Source of the DNA: Gordius sp. MW1
Taxonomy: Eukaryota; Nematomorpha; Gordioida; Gordea; Gordiidae
Reading direction: 5' to 3'
DNA length: 64,000 nt
Assembly (NCBI GenBank): GCA_964036665.1
Contig: OZ038531.1
Coordinates: forward strand, 22,960,591-23,024,590
The notes under the pieces are model-generated. The model worked only from the letters and a program-made list of their open reading frames with translations. It was not told the DNA's origin and made no database searches. Made by a program: the position numbers and the translations under genes. The first letter of the stretch is position 1; every line of letters starts with the position of its first letter. Positions 1 through 11,095 of this stretch are shown here, in pieces.

Positions 1-345
1 CTACTGACCAATGAAAAAAATTACCATCGGCCAAATTGTGATTCGAAATTTTTTTTCGTTTATTTTCAAATTAATATATTGTTTTTGCTAATACCATTGA
101 TAATATGACTTTTTGACCTTCCGATAGCTCCTGACCAATGAAAAAAATGACCATTGGCCAAATAAATCAAAAAAAAAATTTTTGTTGTTGAATTTGTCTA
201 TTAGGTTAACATTGATAATTACCCTATCTCCCCTACAAGGGCCTATAAATAATTAACTAATTTTGGTTTTTGAATTGGTATATTAGGTTAACATTGATAA
301 TTACCCTGTGCCCTCCCCTAGAAGGGCCTATGCCTCTACTTTACG
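1..345. repeat. Interspersed/tandem repeat with 'ctactgaccaatgaaaa' core
   Basis: This stretch carries the phrases 'tactgaccaatgaaaaaa', 'accattggcca' and 'ttaggttaacattgataa', the last two used more than once. The same phrases recur in order at 5.6-6.5 kb, so it is another copy of that repeat family, cut by the window edge. No coding potential is seen. Confidence 0.75.
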
Positions 346-2390
346 ATAGTATATTATATAAGTGCAATAAAATAAATAGATAATTTGTATATTTACTTGT
401 TTTTTGTAACAACTTTTGCATTCCTTTTTTCTAATATCTAATATATACGTACTTCTAAATTTTAGGCGGTTTGACATTAATTAATAATATTTAAAACTTG
501 AAGTTTCTTTTTTTTTATTTAATAAATATGTATTAATTTTCTGATTGACGATTGCCCCCCCCTAGGCATTCTCGCCCCATCCCACCGTTCTCGCCCATAA
601 ATTGCATAGCAAATATGCTACTTTTTACGGAGTATAGAAGAGTTCCTCCTCCCCCCCCCCTTCCCTTCCCCTACTCCCATTCCCCCTTTCCCTTCCTACG
701 AGGGCAGAAGGCCCGAGTTTTATATTTTACTTTATAATTACGCCTTTTGAGGATTACTTTAAAAAAGGTTTTTAATTGTTCTCATTGTCCTGATATAAAT
801 CTGCCTGAAAATGCTGCCAATATTGCATATGTAAAATTAAAATTTGTTATATATATGGCCAAGATTTTTGGGGTTGCGGAAAGTATTTTCATAAAAACTT
901 TGTTATATCGTTTTTGTTATATAATTTTTTAACTATTTCTATTATTTTTTAAAATGTCAAAGATTTGTCAATGTCCCTGTTCCACTTAATTCATTTATAC
1001 AAAACTTATTATACCATGTAAAATTTTCTATATTGTTTCAACTTATTTATTTTATGCCCTATAAACATGAGGGTTAGACATACCAGTGTGGTGTTATTAG
1101 AAATAATACACAAAGTAACGGAATTTTAAGAACGTTAATGAGGGAAAAAATTTCCAATTGCATTTGACCCATGGTCCTATCCAGGTTTTGGATTGGGGGG
1201 GGGGGCAAAACATAAATAAAGGGTTCGCGTAGAAACATTTTTTGTCACCCTTACCTACACCCGTGGTTTGACCAGCTCAGCCCCCCTAAGGCAAAGGCTA
1301 GCTATGCCACTGTTCATGTGTGCCTCATTTTTAAACTTATTTAAAAATCTTCTACCTTTAGAAACTGGGTGTGCTAATTCTACAGTAGAGATTAAAAATC
1401 AAATTCAAAATTTAAATAATATAATTAATAATCCTCTGTAGTAAATTGATTCCTAAAGTTTGTTTTTGGATGATTTAGACAGCAAACGCAATCTTGAAAA
1501 ATTTCTCTTAACCAAATTAAAGACCTTGTGAAATCAACACTCGCCCATATAAATCTTTTAACAGCAAGATGTTTATCTCTTAAATAACTTATTATAAATC
1601 AATAAATATTTTAATTTTTCAATCGAATAAAAACCAGATGATTCAAGTGCTAATTTGAATATTAAATAGCTCTAAATATGGTGAAACATTATTTAAATAA
1701 CAAAATGTATGAAATATTATTATTATAAGCCAAAGGGAAATTACGGGAAATTGAACCAAGGTAATTTCCCAATAAAATTTGGGAATTTTTATGCCATCTC
1801 TATCCAGGAAAAACAAACGTTATGATAGCTTATTTGGCAACGCCTCTTTTGCATTTACAAATTTCAAAATTTAATTTTCTATGAACACTTTTTGGAGCAT
1901 AGAAGTTATATTGGTACCTGTCGGGTTAATGGTTAGCTCATTCAAGTTGCTTTACGTCGGGCTAGAACCGCGAGTCGGGTTAGCCTTTTAGGCCCGCCTT
2001 GAGCCCCGATTATTTTTTGGGCCTTGAGTGACCCGTGCAGGGCTCTACCTATACCGACCCCCCTAGCTAAGCCACCGCTGCCTTTATTATGATAACGCCT
2101 TTGGCCCTTTAGTTACCTCTACCGGTTAGCCAACATTTCACTTTACCCAAATTTATTATCTTATTTTTGTTAAGCCACTAAAATATATACTTGGGCTTAA
2201 TGTTTTTTGCCATGTGTAACCATACACAAGGATATTCATAAGAACTGTACCTCAAACAAATACCAAAGGTTATATGTACGTATTCGTGTAAAACGAAATA
2301 ACGCGAAATGATGTACTATGTAAAACTATCATTTTATTTTATATAGTTGAGCGTTTTCGTGTTTGAAAGCAATTACAGAACCAAATCAAA
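346..2390. other. Non-coding stretch with pyrimidine runs and a degenerate MITE
   Basis: No believable gene. It holds C/T-rich runs at about 555-700, a reversed piece of a repeat that also occurs at 5.46 kb (phrase 'aaattgcatagcaaat' near 600) and, at about 1172-1320, a worn copy of the 'gggcgtagcca' MITE family with a long G-run and an end reading 'gctagctatgcc'. The two small open frames at 552 and 747 look like chance frames in low-complexity DNA. Confidence 0.5.
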
Positions 2391-2676
2391 TAACTGTGAA
2401 CATGTATGTTATATTTAGCCTATTTCTCAATATTCTTAATACTAAAGTTATGTTTTGTAAAATGACAAGCTAACTACAACGTAGAACCTGAGTTCATTTT
2501 GTATTCTCTATTAAATAATTCGTTTCTATTAATTTATATAATACATAGATAACAAATTTTGGCATCTGGCTACAATGAACTTGAGTTCAATATAAAATCT
2601 TTAATAATGTTTAATTTGTTTCTACTATATGATAATGTTTCATAACAAGTTTTGGCAAAAACAAGGTACCTAGGTC

Positions 2677-3872
2677 TAGAGGTGGGCGCGGGCCGTGAAA
2701 TTTCGCGTGACACGGTGGGTCACGGCGTGAATGTGAAGAAATTTTAAATTAGTAGGCGTGACTGGGCGTGACGGGCCTTTCCAAAATTTTCCATAAATCA
2801 CGGAGGCGTGAACACATATTTCCATAAATCACGGAGATTTTAATTTTTAAAATTGTTTTTTATTAATATAAATTTGCAGATTTATAATTTTAAAAAATAT
2901 ATATATTATTTATTATTCTGTGGGACATTAAATTCGGCGAGATTGTTTTCGGCAAGTTGACGGGACACCTACAATACAACAACCAATGAAAAATAATAAA
3001 TCAATGGAAATATGGTAAATAAATTTAAATATGTTTTATTTTTATTTATCTTTATTATTTATAGTAATCATACACAAAGCAGTGGTGAAGGAGATAATAA
3101 TGAAATAATTGAGATGGACATGATTTCAATTTCAAAATTAGAGATGTTAACTAAAAAAAGAAAGAAAGACATTGATATTGAATTTAAAGCTCCAGAAAAC
3201 AGAAAAAGCAAGATATGGGATAACTTCCTAACAATTTATATAAAGGTACCTTACAAAATTTTGTAAAATGTACAGTTGCCAAAACGTGATGTCATATAAA
3301 TGTAAAACAGGAACTGCTAGTTTATTAAGACATAAATGTGTCATAAAAAATACAACAAAACATTCTGAGTCAATATATAACTTGTTTAAAAGACAAATAT
3401 CAGATAAATCAAAAGCAGGTTTACAAAAAAATCAGTTATATTTTATATGTAAAGAGCTACGACCTTTAAATGCTACAGAAGGTGAAGGATTTTATAAATT
3501 TTATCGGCCCCTGCAAGTTCGGCATCTAGTGAAAGATTGTTCTCTGTAGCCAATCGCTTGTTGGAGGAAAGGCGTACTCAATTAAAATCAAAAAACATGG
3601 ATATTATTCTTTTTTTAAATAAAAATTTCGATTTATAAATTGTAATTATTTTTTGTTATGGAATTATAGAAATAAATAAAATAAATTCAAAAAGTGTATA
3701 ATTAATTATAGGTTACCATTACCAATTTTGAAAAATTTAAAAACACCGTCAATTTTCGGGCGTGACGTGCGTGAATCAAAATATTGCCTTTCGTGGGTGG
3801 GCGTGAATTTTTTTTAATACCACCGTGAGTGGGCGGGCCGTGAATAAAAAATTAGGCCCGCGCCCACCTCTA
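2677..3872 (+). mobile_element. hAT-superfamily DNA transposon, internally deleted, inserted in the satellite
   Basis: The ends are a perfect 18-bp terminal inverted repeat, 'tagaggtgggcgcgggcc' at 2677-2694 and its complement at 3855-3872. The element interrupts a satellite unit at its 'cctaggtac' motif. The flanks (ctaggtct and ataggtac) look like a slightly worn 8-bp target duplication, typical of hAT elements. Inside are remnants of a BED zinc finger and of the C-terminal dimerisation region, but the catalytic core between them is missing. At 1.2 kb it is about a third to a half of an autonomous element. Confidence 0.88.
3012..3639 (+). pseudogene. Remnant hAT transposase: BED finger plus C-terminal dimerisation region
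   Basis: Three short pieces in different frames resemble the two ends of a hAT transposase. Codons 3012-3266 end with a tryptophan and spacing typical of a BED-finger start (SKIWDNF). The frame from 3268 continues it with 'KTGTASLLRHKC'; the second zinc cysteine appears lost in CQNV. A segment with 'ATEGEGFYKF' resembles the start of the RNase H-like part. A third frame from about 3508 to the stop at 3639 reads 'SSASSERLFSVANRLLEERR', the hAT C-terminal dimerisation signature. The DDE core is absent, so this copy cannot encode an active enzyme. Confidence 0.85.
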
Positions 3873-5455
3873 TAGGTACAATGAACTTGAGTTCAATATA
3901 AAATCTTTAATAATGTTTAATTTGTTTCTACTATATGATGTTTCATAACAAGTTTTGGCAAAAACAAGGTACCTAGGTACAATGAACTTGAGTTCAATAT
4001 AAAATCTTTAATAATGTTTAATTTGTTTCTACTATATGATAATGATTCATAACAAGTTTTGGCAAAAACAAGGTACCTAGGTAGATGAAATTGAGTTCAA
4101 TATAAAATCTTTAATAATTTTTAATTTGTTTCTACTATATGATAATGATTCATAACAAGTTTTGGCAAAAACAAGGTACCTAAGTACAAAGAACTTGAGT
4201 TCAATATAAAATCTTTAATAATGTTTAATTTGTTTCGACTATATGATAATGATTCATAACAAGTTTTGGCAAAAACAAGGTACCTAAGTACAATGAACTT
4301 AAGTTCAATATAAAATCTTTAATAATGTTTAATTTGTTTCTACTATATGATAATGTTTCATAACAAGTTTTGGCAAAAACAAGGTACCTAGGTACAATGA
4401 ACTTGAGTTCAATATAAAATCTTTAATAATGTTTAATTTGTTTCTACTATATGATAATGATTCATAACAAGTTTTGGCAAAAACAAGGTACCTAGGTACA
4501 ATGAAATTGAGTTCAATATAAAATCTTTAATAATGTTTAATTTGTTTCTACTATATGATAATGATTCATAACAAGTTTTGGCAAAAACAAGGTACCTAAG
4601 TACAATGAACTTGAGTTCAATATAAAATCTTTAATAATGTTTAATTTGTTTCTACTATATGATAATGATTCATAACAAGTTTTGGCAAAAACAAGGTACC
4701 TAGGTACGATGAAGTTGAGTTCAATATATAATCTTTAATAATGTTTAATTTGTTTCTACTATATGATAATGATTCATAACAGGTTTTGGCAAAAACAAGG
4801 TACCTAGGTACAATGAACTTGAGTTCAATATATAATCTTTAATAATGTTTAGTTTGTTTCTACCGTATGATAATGATTCATAACAAGTTTTGGCAAAAAC
4901 AATGTACCTAGGTACAATGAACTTGAGTTCAATATATAATCTTTAATAATGTTTAATTTGTTTCTATTATATGATAATGATTCATAACAAGTTTTGGCAA
5001 AAACAAGGTACCTAAGTACAATGAACTTGAGTTCAATATATAATCTTTAATAATGTTTAATTTGTTTCTACTATATGATAATGATTCATAACAAGTTTTG
5101 GCAAAAACAAGGTACCTAGGTACGATGAACTTGAGATCAATATATAATCTTTAATAATGTTTAATTTGTTTCTACTAAATTATATGATTCATAACAAGTT
5201 TTGCGAAAAACAAGATACCTAGGTACAATGAACTTGAGTTCAATATATAATCTTTAAATATGTTTAATTTGTTTCTACTATTATATGATTCATAACAAGT
5301 TTTGCGAAAAACAAGATACCTAGGTACAATGAACTTGAGTTCAATATATAATCTTTAAATATGTTTAATTTGTTTCTACTATTATATGATTCATAACAAG
5401 TTTTGCGAATAACAAGGTACCTAGGTACAATGAACTTGAGTTCATTATATAATTA

Positions 5456-6530
5456 ATTGCTATGCAATTTATGGGCTCGCTTTTTGGTGTCCGTCCGTCC
5501 GTTGCCTATTATCCTTTCAACTATCTGATTATGCCCTTCCGTAGAGGGGCCTATGCCTCTACTGATATGGGTCCCTGTGCCCCCCCCCTACAAAAGCCTA
5601 TGCCTTTACTGATGTGGGTTCGAATCCCGGCGAGAGCAAATTCTTAATTGCTGGTTCGATACCCGGAGAGGGCAAAATTTTTATATTTTTTAAAAATAAA
5701 TTAGTAATTTGTTCTTGTTAATACCATTGATAATATGACTTTTTGACCGTGTCCTGGCTACTGACCAATGAAAAAATGACCATTGGCCAAATTGTAAAAC
5801 GAAATTTTTTTTTTCATTTTTGAATTGGTATATTAGGTTAACATTGATAATTACCATATGCCCTCCCCTACAAGGGCCTATGCCTCTACTGATATGGGTC
5901 CCTGTGCCCCTACAAAGGCTTATGCCTTTACTGATGTGGGTTCAAATCCCGGCGAGGGCAAATTCTTTTAATTTTATTATTTAATTAATATATTGTTCTT
6001 GTTAATTTCATTAGATGTGAGGTTTGACCGTGTCCTGGCTACTGACCAATGAAAAAATGACCATTGGCTAAATTGTGAATCGAAATTTTTTTTCGTTTTT
6101 GAATTGGTATATTAGGTTAACATTGATAATTACCCTGTGCCCCTACAAAGGCTTATGCCTCTACTGATGTGGGTTCGAATCCCGGAGAGGGCAAAAAAGT
6201 TTTTTTTAATTAAATTAATATATTGTTCTTGTTAATACCATTGATAATATGACTTTTTGACCGTGTCCTGGCTACTGACCATTGAAAATGACCATTGGCC
6301 AAATTGTGATTTGAAATTTTTTTTTCGTTTGTTTTTGTTAATACCATTGATAATATAACTTTACATCGTGTTCTGGCTGCAGACCAATAAAAAAATGACC
6401 ATTGGCCAAAGTATAAATCGAAATTGTTTTTTCCGTTTCATATGTATTTATATCCTTTATGACAGTGTCCTCGCTACTGACCAATGAAAAAAAATGACCA
6501 CTGGTCAAAGTATAATTTTTACGAGTTTGA
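5456..6530. repeat. tRNA-like (B-box-bearing) repeats in tandem
   Basis: Units of about 230-320 bp repeat the order: 'gcctatgcctctactgat', then 'gtgggttcgaatcccgg', an AT-rich stretch, 'gaccgtgtcctggctactg', 'gaccattggcc' and 'ttaggttaacattgataa'. The phrase at 5616, 5938 and 6170 contains ggttcgaatcc, which matches the internal B-box promoter of tRNA genes. No full cloverleaf is visible, so I read this as a tRNA-derived SINE-like family rather than functional tRNAs. It separates two parts of the 104-bp satellite. Confidence 0.7.
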
Positions 6531-6744
6531 CATTTTCCAATATATAATCATCATATCATTTATTTTTATTTAATAACTTAGAATTTTTTAGATCAAAAGT
6601 TGTTTTAAAAAAAAATATAAGTTACCGAAATAAAATGACTCCAAACCTACCATATTATGTGAAAAGATGGTAGTTAAAATTCATCAATAAATTAACAATA
6701 TAACTAAATATAAAATAAATAATACTTATTAAGTATTATTTAAG

Positions 6745-7095
6745 GCCCGAGTTTCTTTAATAGTGTTTAATTTGTTTCTATTAAATTATATGATTCATAA
6801 CAAGTTTTGCGAAAAACGAGGTACATGGCTACAATGAACTTGAGTTCATTATATATTATCTTTATTAATGTTTAATTTCTTTCTAGTAAATTATATGATT
6901 CATAACAAGTTTTGCGAAAAAAAGGACCTAGGTACAATGAACTAGAGTTCATTATATATTCTATAATAACGTTTAATTTGTTTCTACGAATTTATATAAT
7001 TCCTAGATACTTAGTTTTGCGAAAAACCAAGTATACTTAGCTATAAGAGCTGAATTCAATTTACATTTTCTATCAAAATTATATTTTTCCTATAC
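6745..7095. repeat. Diverged tail of the ~104-bp satellite
   Basis: Three to four decayed units ('tgattcataacaagttttgc', 'acaatgaacttgagttca') continue the array after the tRNA-like block. The last unit ends just before a possible first coding exon at 7113. Confidence 0.85.
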
Positions 7096-7112
7096 AATTA
7101 AAACATTTCAGC

Positions 7113-7171
7113 AATGCTCCTCTTCTTCGCTACTCTATCGCTGCTGCTTATATTTGGTGATGGAACTACAA
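7113..7171 (+). CDS. Candidate first coding exon encoding a signal peptide
   Basis: An ATG at 7113 opens 19 codons, MLLFFATLSLLLIFGDGTT, a textbook signal-peptide core, and is followed by a plausible splice donor (A|GTAATC, intron from 7172, phase 1). It lies 18 bp beyond the satellite array. No downstream exon could be assigned: the next 1.9 kb is transposon-derived. It may be the start of a small secreted-protein gene, or of a dead one, or a chance frame. The low base complexity expected of noise is absent, which favours a real exon. Confidence 0.35.
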
Positions 7172-7254
7172 GTAATCATAACCTTCTCATTTATTTTTCT
7201 CTTTATATTTTGAGGTTGTTTGCTATTCAAAATTGCTTGTGGCGTAAATGCGGG

Positions 7255-8160
7255 TAGGGGGGGACGGGAAATCCCCCCCCCCCGAAAAAATTATTTTAGA
7301 TCTAAAGTTTATATTTTATAGTTGTGCAACGTAAATGACCCTAAGACACTTATTAATTGCTATGCAATTTATTGGAATTACCTCCCACTCCAGATGAAGT
7401 TCTTGAAATATTATCGCTGGGAAAAAGAAAATATAAAATTATTTTATAAGACTTTTTTTTTAATTTTTAATGTTGAAATAAAAATGCTATAAGAAAGGGC
7501 CAATCCATTTTATATATTTTAGACATAGTATTTCTTATGGCAAAGATTACAATATTTTATCTGCTAGGGCGTCCAAGGGATTCTTGAACGAAATCCTTCT
7601 ATAATTTATCTTTCGCGTTTCTGGCAAAACAATTAAAAAATTCGGAGGAAATATTATTTGGAAATTTGCCAAACTTGTTTCTTGTCCAAAAACCGTTCAT
7701 TTTCGTTGTATATCGAGGTTTCTTATGTACAAAATCATACAACTTAGCCTTAGGTTCAACTACTATTACTAAAGTTTCTGCTAATTGTCTGACTTATTGA
7801 AGATCTAGGTCATTTTTTGCATGCTTGCATAATATATTCAGATTGTTGTAGAGAAGTGAGCAAAGTTGCAGCTTCTGTTTCAACATCATGATCATACCTG
7901 CTTGCTTCAATTTCTCCTTATTTGGTTTCTCTTCCATTTCTGACAACATTTCAATTAAAACTTCATGACGTTTGAATAGATTAAATGGATTGACACTTTT
8001 ATTAGCGATTCATGGGGAATTAGCTCCTACTCCAGATGACGGGAAAAAGAAAATATGAAATTATTTTATAATGACTTTATTTTGTTTTATACCAGATTTT
8101 ATATTTTTGATGTTGAAATAAAAATTGGAAATCCCCCCCGGAGAAAATCCTGGCTACGCC
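7255..8160 (-). mobile_element. Unclassified transposon relic with coding-like minus-strand remains
   Basis: The block runs from a G/C-run edge ('gggacgggaaatcccc') to 'aatcctggctacgcctgc', resembling the ends of the window's 'ggctacgcc' repeats. Two direct copies of a ~130-bp segment (about 7370-7490 and 8005-8130, sharing 'ctccagatga' and 'gggaaaaagaaaatat') flank a central part. On the minus strand from about 8000 to 7560 there are long coding-like runs (for example FKRHEVLIEMLSEMEEK) in at least two frames with stops. I do not recognise the protein. It is probably a decayed transposase. Confidence 0.45.
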
Positions 8161-8411
8161 TGCTTATACTTCAAGAAAATATCACTTATATTTAAAGGGG
8201 TTGTCTAGAATTTATTTTAAAAATGTTTTAATATAATAATAATATTCGCTAGTGGCTAGACGCTTGTCTCATGGTTTTTTATAGGCCGGGCTATAGGTTG
8301 GTCTAGCTTGTCAAAATATATTTGAAAGCTATTACTTATTAGACTTAAGAAAGAAACTCGTAACTGTGAAAAATAATCTATACATATTTTATGCATAATA
8401 TTTTGTTTATT

Positions 8412-8540
8412 CATGGGCGTAGGGGGTGGGAGAAATTAGTTCAAATTTATTAAAATTATGGCTAACATTTGAAAAAATGATTTTGCCGCTCCCTAAATCA
8501 TTATTGCCCCCCTCTAATTCCAATGCTGGCTACGCCCATG
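8412..8540. mobile_element. MITE family A copy (ends CATGGGCGTAG...)
   Basis: A 129-bp element begins catgggcgtag and ends ctggctacgcccatg, an imperfect terminal inverted repeat. Its interior has a short G-rich edge, an AT core ('attatggctaacatttg') and a C-rich edge. The same structure recurs at 25843, 40394, 44418, 47968, 55859 and elsewhere in the window. No clear target duplication remains here. Confidence 0.85.
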
Positions 8541-8582
8541 AAACGAATCAATAGGTAGTAGTAGAAGTGAGAGGGTAGCAAT

Positions 8583-8727
8583 TAGTGTTGTAAAAAGGGC
8601 TGGGTATTGTTTGGTCCTTGGTTTTAGTCGTTTGAACATAAACAGACCAAAGGCTTTTTTCTGTTTTTCTTAGTCGCCGACTAAAACCAAAGGTCGACCA
8701 AAAAAACCAGCCGGTTTTACCACACTA
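8583..8727. mobile_element. MITE family B copy (TAGTGTTGTAAAAAGG... ends)
   Basis: The element runs from 'tagtgttgtaaaaagggctg' to 'accacacta', with interior phrases 'gtcgtttgaacataaacaga' and 'gccgactaaaaccaaagg', giving a fold-back shape. Copies or pieces occur at 17.4, 32.4, 48.1, 53.9, 55.0 and 62.5 kb. The outermost TA on each side fits a TA target duplication, as in Tc1/mariner-type MITEs. Confidence 0.82.
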
Positions 8728-9078
8728 GTAACAATAGCCATTGTAGAGATGGAATTTGTTATGTCCGCTAACATTACTTCATTATTTTAAATATTTCATC
8801 TCCACTTTTTATTTTGCTGCCTGAAGATGGATCTCTGAAAATAAAATTTCATTTCCCCGTACTCATTTTATCAATTCAACCAAAGCACTTGTTACCAACA
8901 AATATAATTACAAAGGATCGGATAGTAAATGCATAATCCAAACCCCTAATAAAAAAAATTTGACGACAATTTTATCCTTTTCAAAAAATCCTCAATCTTT
9001 TCAATCCTCAAAAAATACATGGAGGCCCCTGGGAGGACGTGGATAATAAAAAACAGATATACTTAGTAATAATATACA

Positions 9079-10981
9079 CATAGACTAATAGACTGCTCAT
9101 TCCCTTTAAAAAAGTGATGCTATACCGCCATCTTGAAAATACATTAACATTCAACGTTATAATGGGATTCAATATATACTCCCTATTTTTTACCCTCTTT
9201 CTCACCCAGGGGGGGGGCCTCTTTCTGATGCCGGGGAGAGGAGGGGGGGGGGGTGATTTGCCCCCCTTCCCTAATTTTTTACCCACTTTCTGATGCGGGG
9301 GAGAGGGGGTGCAGGGTAGTGTTTTGCCCCACCCCCATTATTTTTTACCCTCTTTCTCACCCGGGGAGGGGGGGGGGGGGGGTGATTTGCCCCCCCCCCC
9401 CTAATTTTTTACCCTCTTTCTGATGCGAAGGAGAGGAGGTGCAGGGGGGTGTTTTGCCCCCCCCTTATTATTTTTTACCCTCTTTCTCACCCGGGGAGGG
9501 GGGGGGGGGTGTTTTGCCCCCCCCTTAATTTTTTACCCTCTTTCTGATGCGGGGGAGAGGGGGTGCAGGGGGGTGTTTTGCCCCCTCCCCTAATTTTTTA
9601 CCCTCTTTCTGATGCGGGGGAAAGGGAATGCAGGGGGGTGTTTTGCCACCCCCCCCCCCCCATTTTTTTTTTACCCTCTTTCTCACCCGGGGAGGGGGGG
9701 GGGGGGGTGTTTTGCCCCCCCCCCTAATTTTTTACCCTCTTTCTGATGCGGGGGAGAGGGGGTGCAGGGGGGTGTTTTGCCCCCCCCCCATTATTTTTTA
9801 CCCTCTTTCTCATCCGGGGAGGGGGGGGGTGTTTTGCCCCCCCCCTAATTTTTTACCCTCTTTCTGATGCGGGGGAGAGGGGGTGCAGGGGGGTGTTTTG
9901 CCCCCCCCCTTTAATTTTTTACCCTTTTTCTGATGCGGGGGAGAGGGGGTGCAGGGGGGTGTTTTGCCCCCCTCCCCTCCCATTATTTTTTACCCTCTTT
10001 CTCACCCGGGGAGGGGGGGGGGGGGGGTGTTTTGCCCCCCCCCCTAATTTTTTACCCTCTTTCTGATGCGGGGGAGAGGGGGTGCAGGAGGGTGTTTTGC
10101 CCCCCCCCCCCTCCCATTATTTTTTACCCTCTTTTTCATCAGGGGGGGGGGCATGGGGAGTGTTTTGCCCCCCCCCCCTAATATTTTTTACCCTCTTTCT
10201 GATGCGGGGAGATGGGGAGGGGGGGGGGGGGCAGGGGGGTGTTTTTCGCCCCCCCCCCCTATTACCCTCTTTCTTACCCGGGGAGGGGGGGGGGTGTTTT
10301 GCCTCTCCCCCCCATTATTTTTTACCCTCTTTCTGATGCCGGGGAAAGAGGGGGGTGATAGTCAATTTTCGAAAAGAAAAAAAAATTCAATAGAAAATGT
10401 TGATTATGACATTTGTCACCACTGTGACCGCAACAATTCACAAAAATATTTTGAAAGGGTTAAAAAGGACTTTCTGCCCCCCCCCCCGGGTGACAAAGAG
10501 GGTAAAAAATAAGAAGCGGGGCGAATCACCCTCCCCCCTCTCCCCGCATCAGAAAGAGGCCCCCCCCTGGGTGAGAAAGAGGGTAAAAAATAAGGGGGGG
10601 CAAAACACCCCCCCCCGTCTGCCCCCCTCTCCCCCGCATCAGAAAGAGGATAAAAAATTAGGGGGGGGGGGGGGGGGTTAAACACTACCCTGCCCCCCTC
10701 TCCCCCGCATCAGAAAGAGGTTAAAAAATTAGCGGGGGGGGCAAAACACCCCCAATGCCCCCCCCCATCTCCCCCGCATCAGAAAGAGGGTAAAAAATTG
10801 GGGGGAGGGAACACCCCCCATGCCCCCCCCCCCCCCTCGGGTGAGAAAGAGGGTAAAAATAGAGAGTATATATAGAATCTCATTATAACGTTGAATCTAA
10901 TGTATTTTCAAGATGGCGGTAAAACTAGCATCACTTTTTCGGTACGTGTGTACGTATAATGAGCAGTCTCTTTAGTCTATG
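9079..10981. mobile_element. 1.9-kb foldback DNA transposon (family C) with G/C-run minisatellite arms
   Basis: A perfect 8-bp duplication, AATATACA, sits at 9071-9078 and 10982-10989. The element starts catagactaatagactgctc and ends with its approximate complement (gagcagtctctttagtctatg). About 100 bp of non-repetitive terminal repeat follow on each side, including 'caagatggcgg' near 10910 and its complement near 9126. The arms then become inverted arrays of a ~60-bp G/C-run unit, separated by a unique spacer at about 10340-10480. The 8-bp duplication and CA-start ends suggest a hAT- or P-like group, but no transposase is present. Confidence 0.9.
9190..10860. repeat. Inverted G/C-run minisatellite, ~60-bp units
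   Basis: The plus-strand unit is 'taattttttaccctctttc', 'tgatgcgggggagaggg', then 'ggtgttttgcc' and a C-run. It repeats about 16-18 times to 10340. After the spacer the complementary unit ('gcatcagaaagagg', 'gtaaaaaat') repeats about five to six times from 10490 to 10860. Units alternate between 'ttctgatgcg' and 'ttctcacccg' versions, suggesting a dimeric higher-order repeat. Dense runs of four or more G could form quadruplexes. Several open frames of 80-150 codons here are low-complexity artefacts. Confidence 0.92.
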
Positions 10982-11095
10982 AATATACATTAAACCTAAA
11001 AAATATAATGAAAACTGTTGGTTCGACGACTGCTATAATAAAAATTCAAATATAAGATATAAAGTTTTTAAATGAGTTTTTTTTCCTATAGCTGT

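Larger units (their letters stand above)
2470..5455. repeat. ~104-bp satellite/minisatellite array
   Basis: About 17 direct copies of a unit beginning 'acaatgaacttgagttcaa' and ending 'aaaacaaggtacctagg'. After the hAT insertion, unit starts fall near 3879, 3980, 4084, 4187, 4290, 4394, 4498, 4602, 4705, 4808, 4911, 5016, 5121, 5224, 5326 and 5427, so the period is 102-104 bp. Neighbouring units differ by a few substitutions, and the last ones share private changes ('ttgcgaaaaacaag'), as expected from local duplication. The array is split by a hAT element (2677-3872) and then by tRNA-like repeats, and resumes in diverged form at 6.75 kb. Confidence 0.95.

Noticed and set aside
9628-10685. Overlapping open frames of 80-148 codons, rich in Gly, Pro and Phe
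   Set aside because: They are translations of the G/C-run minisatellite in several frames on both strands; no ordinary coding composition.
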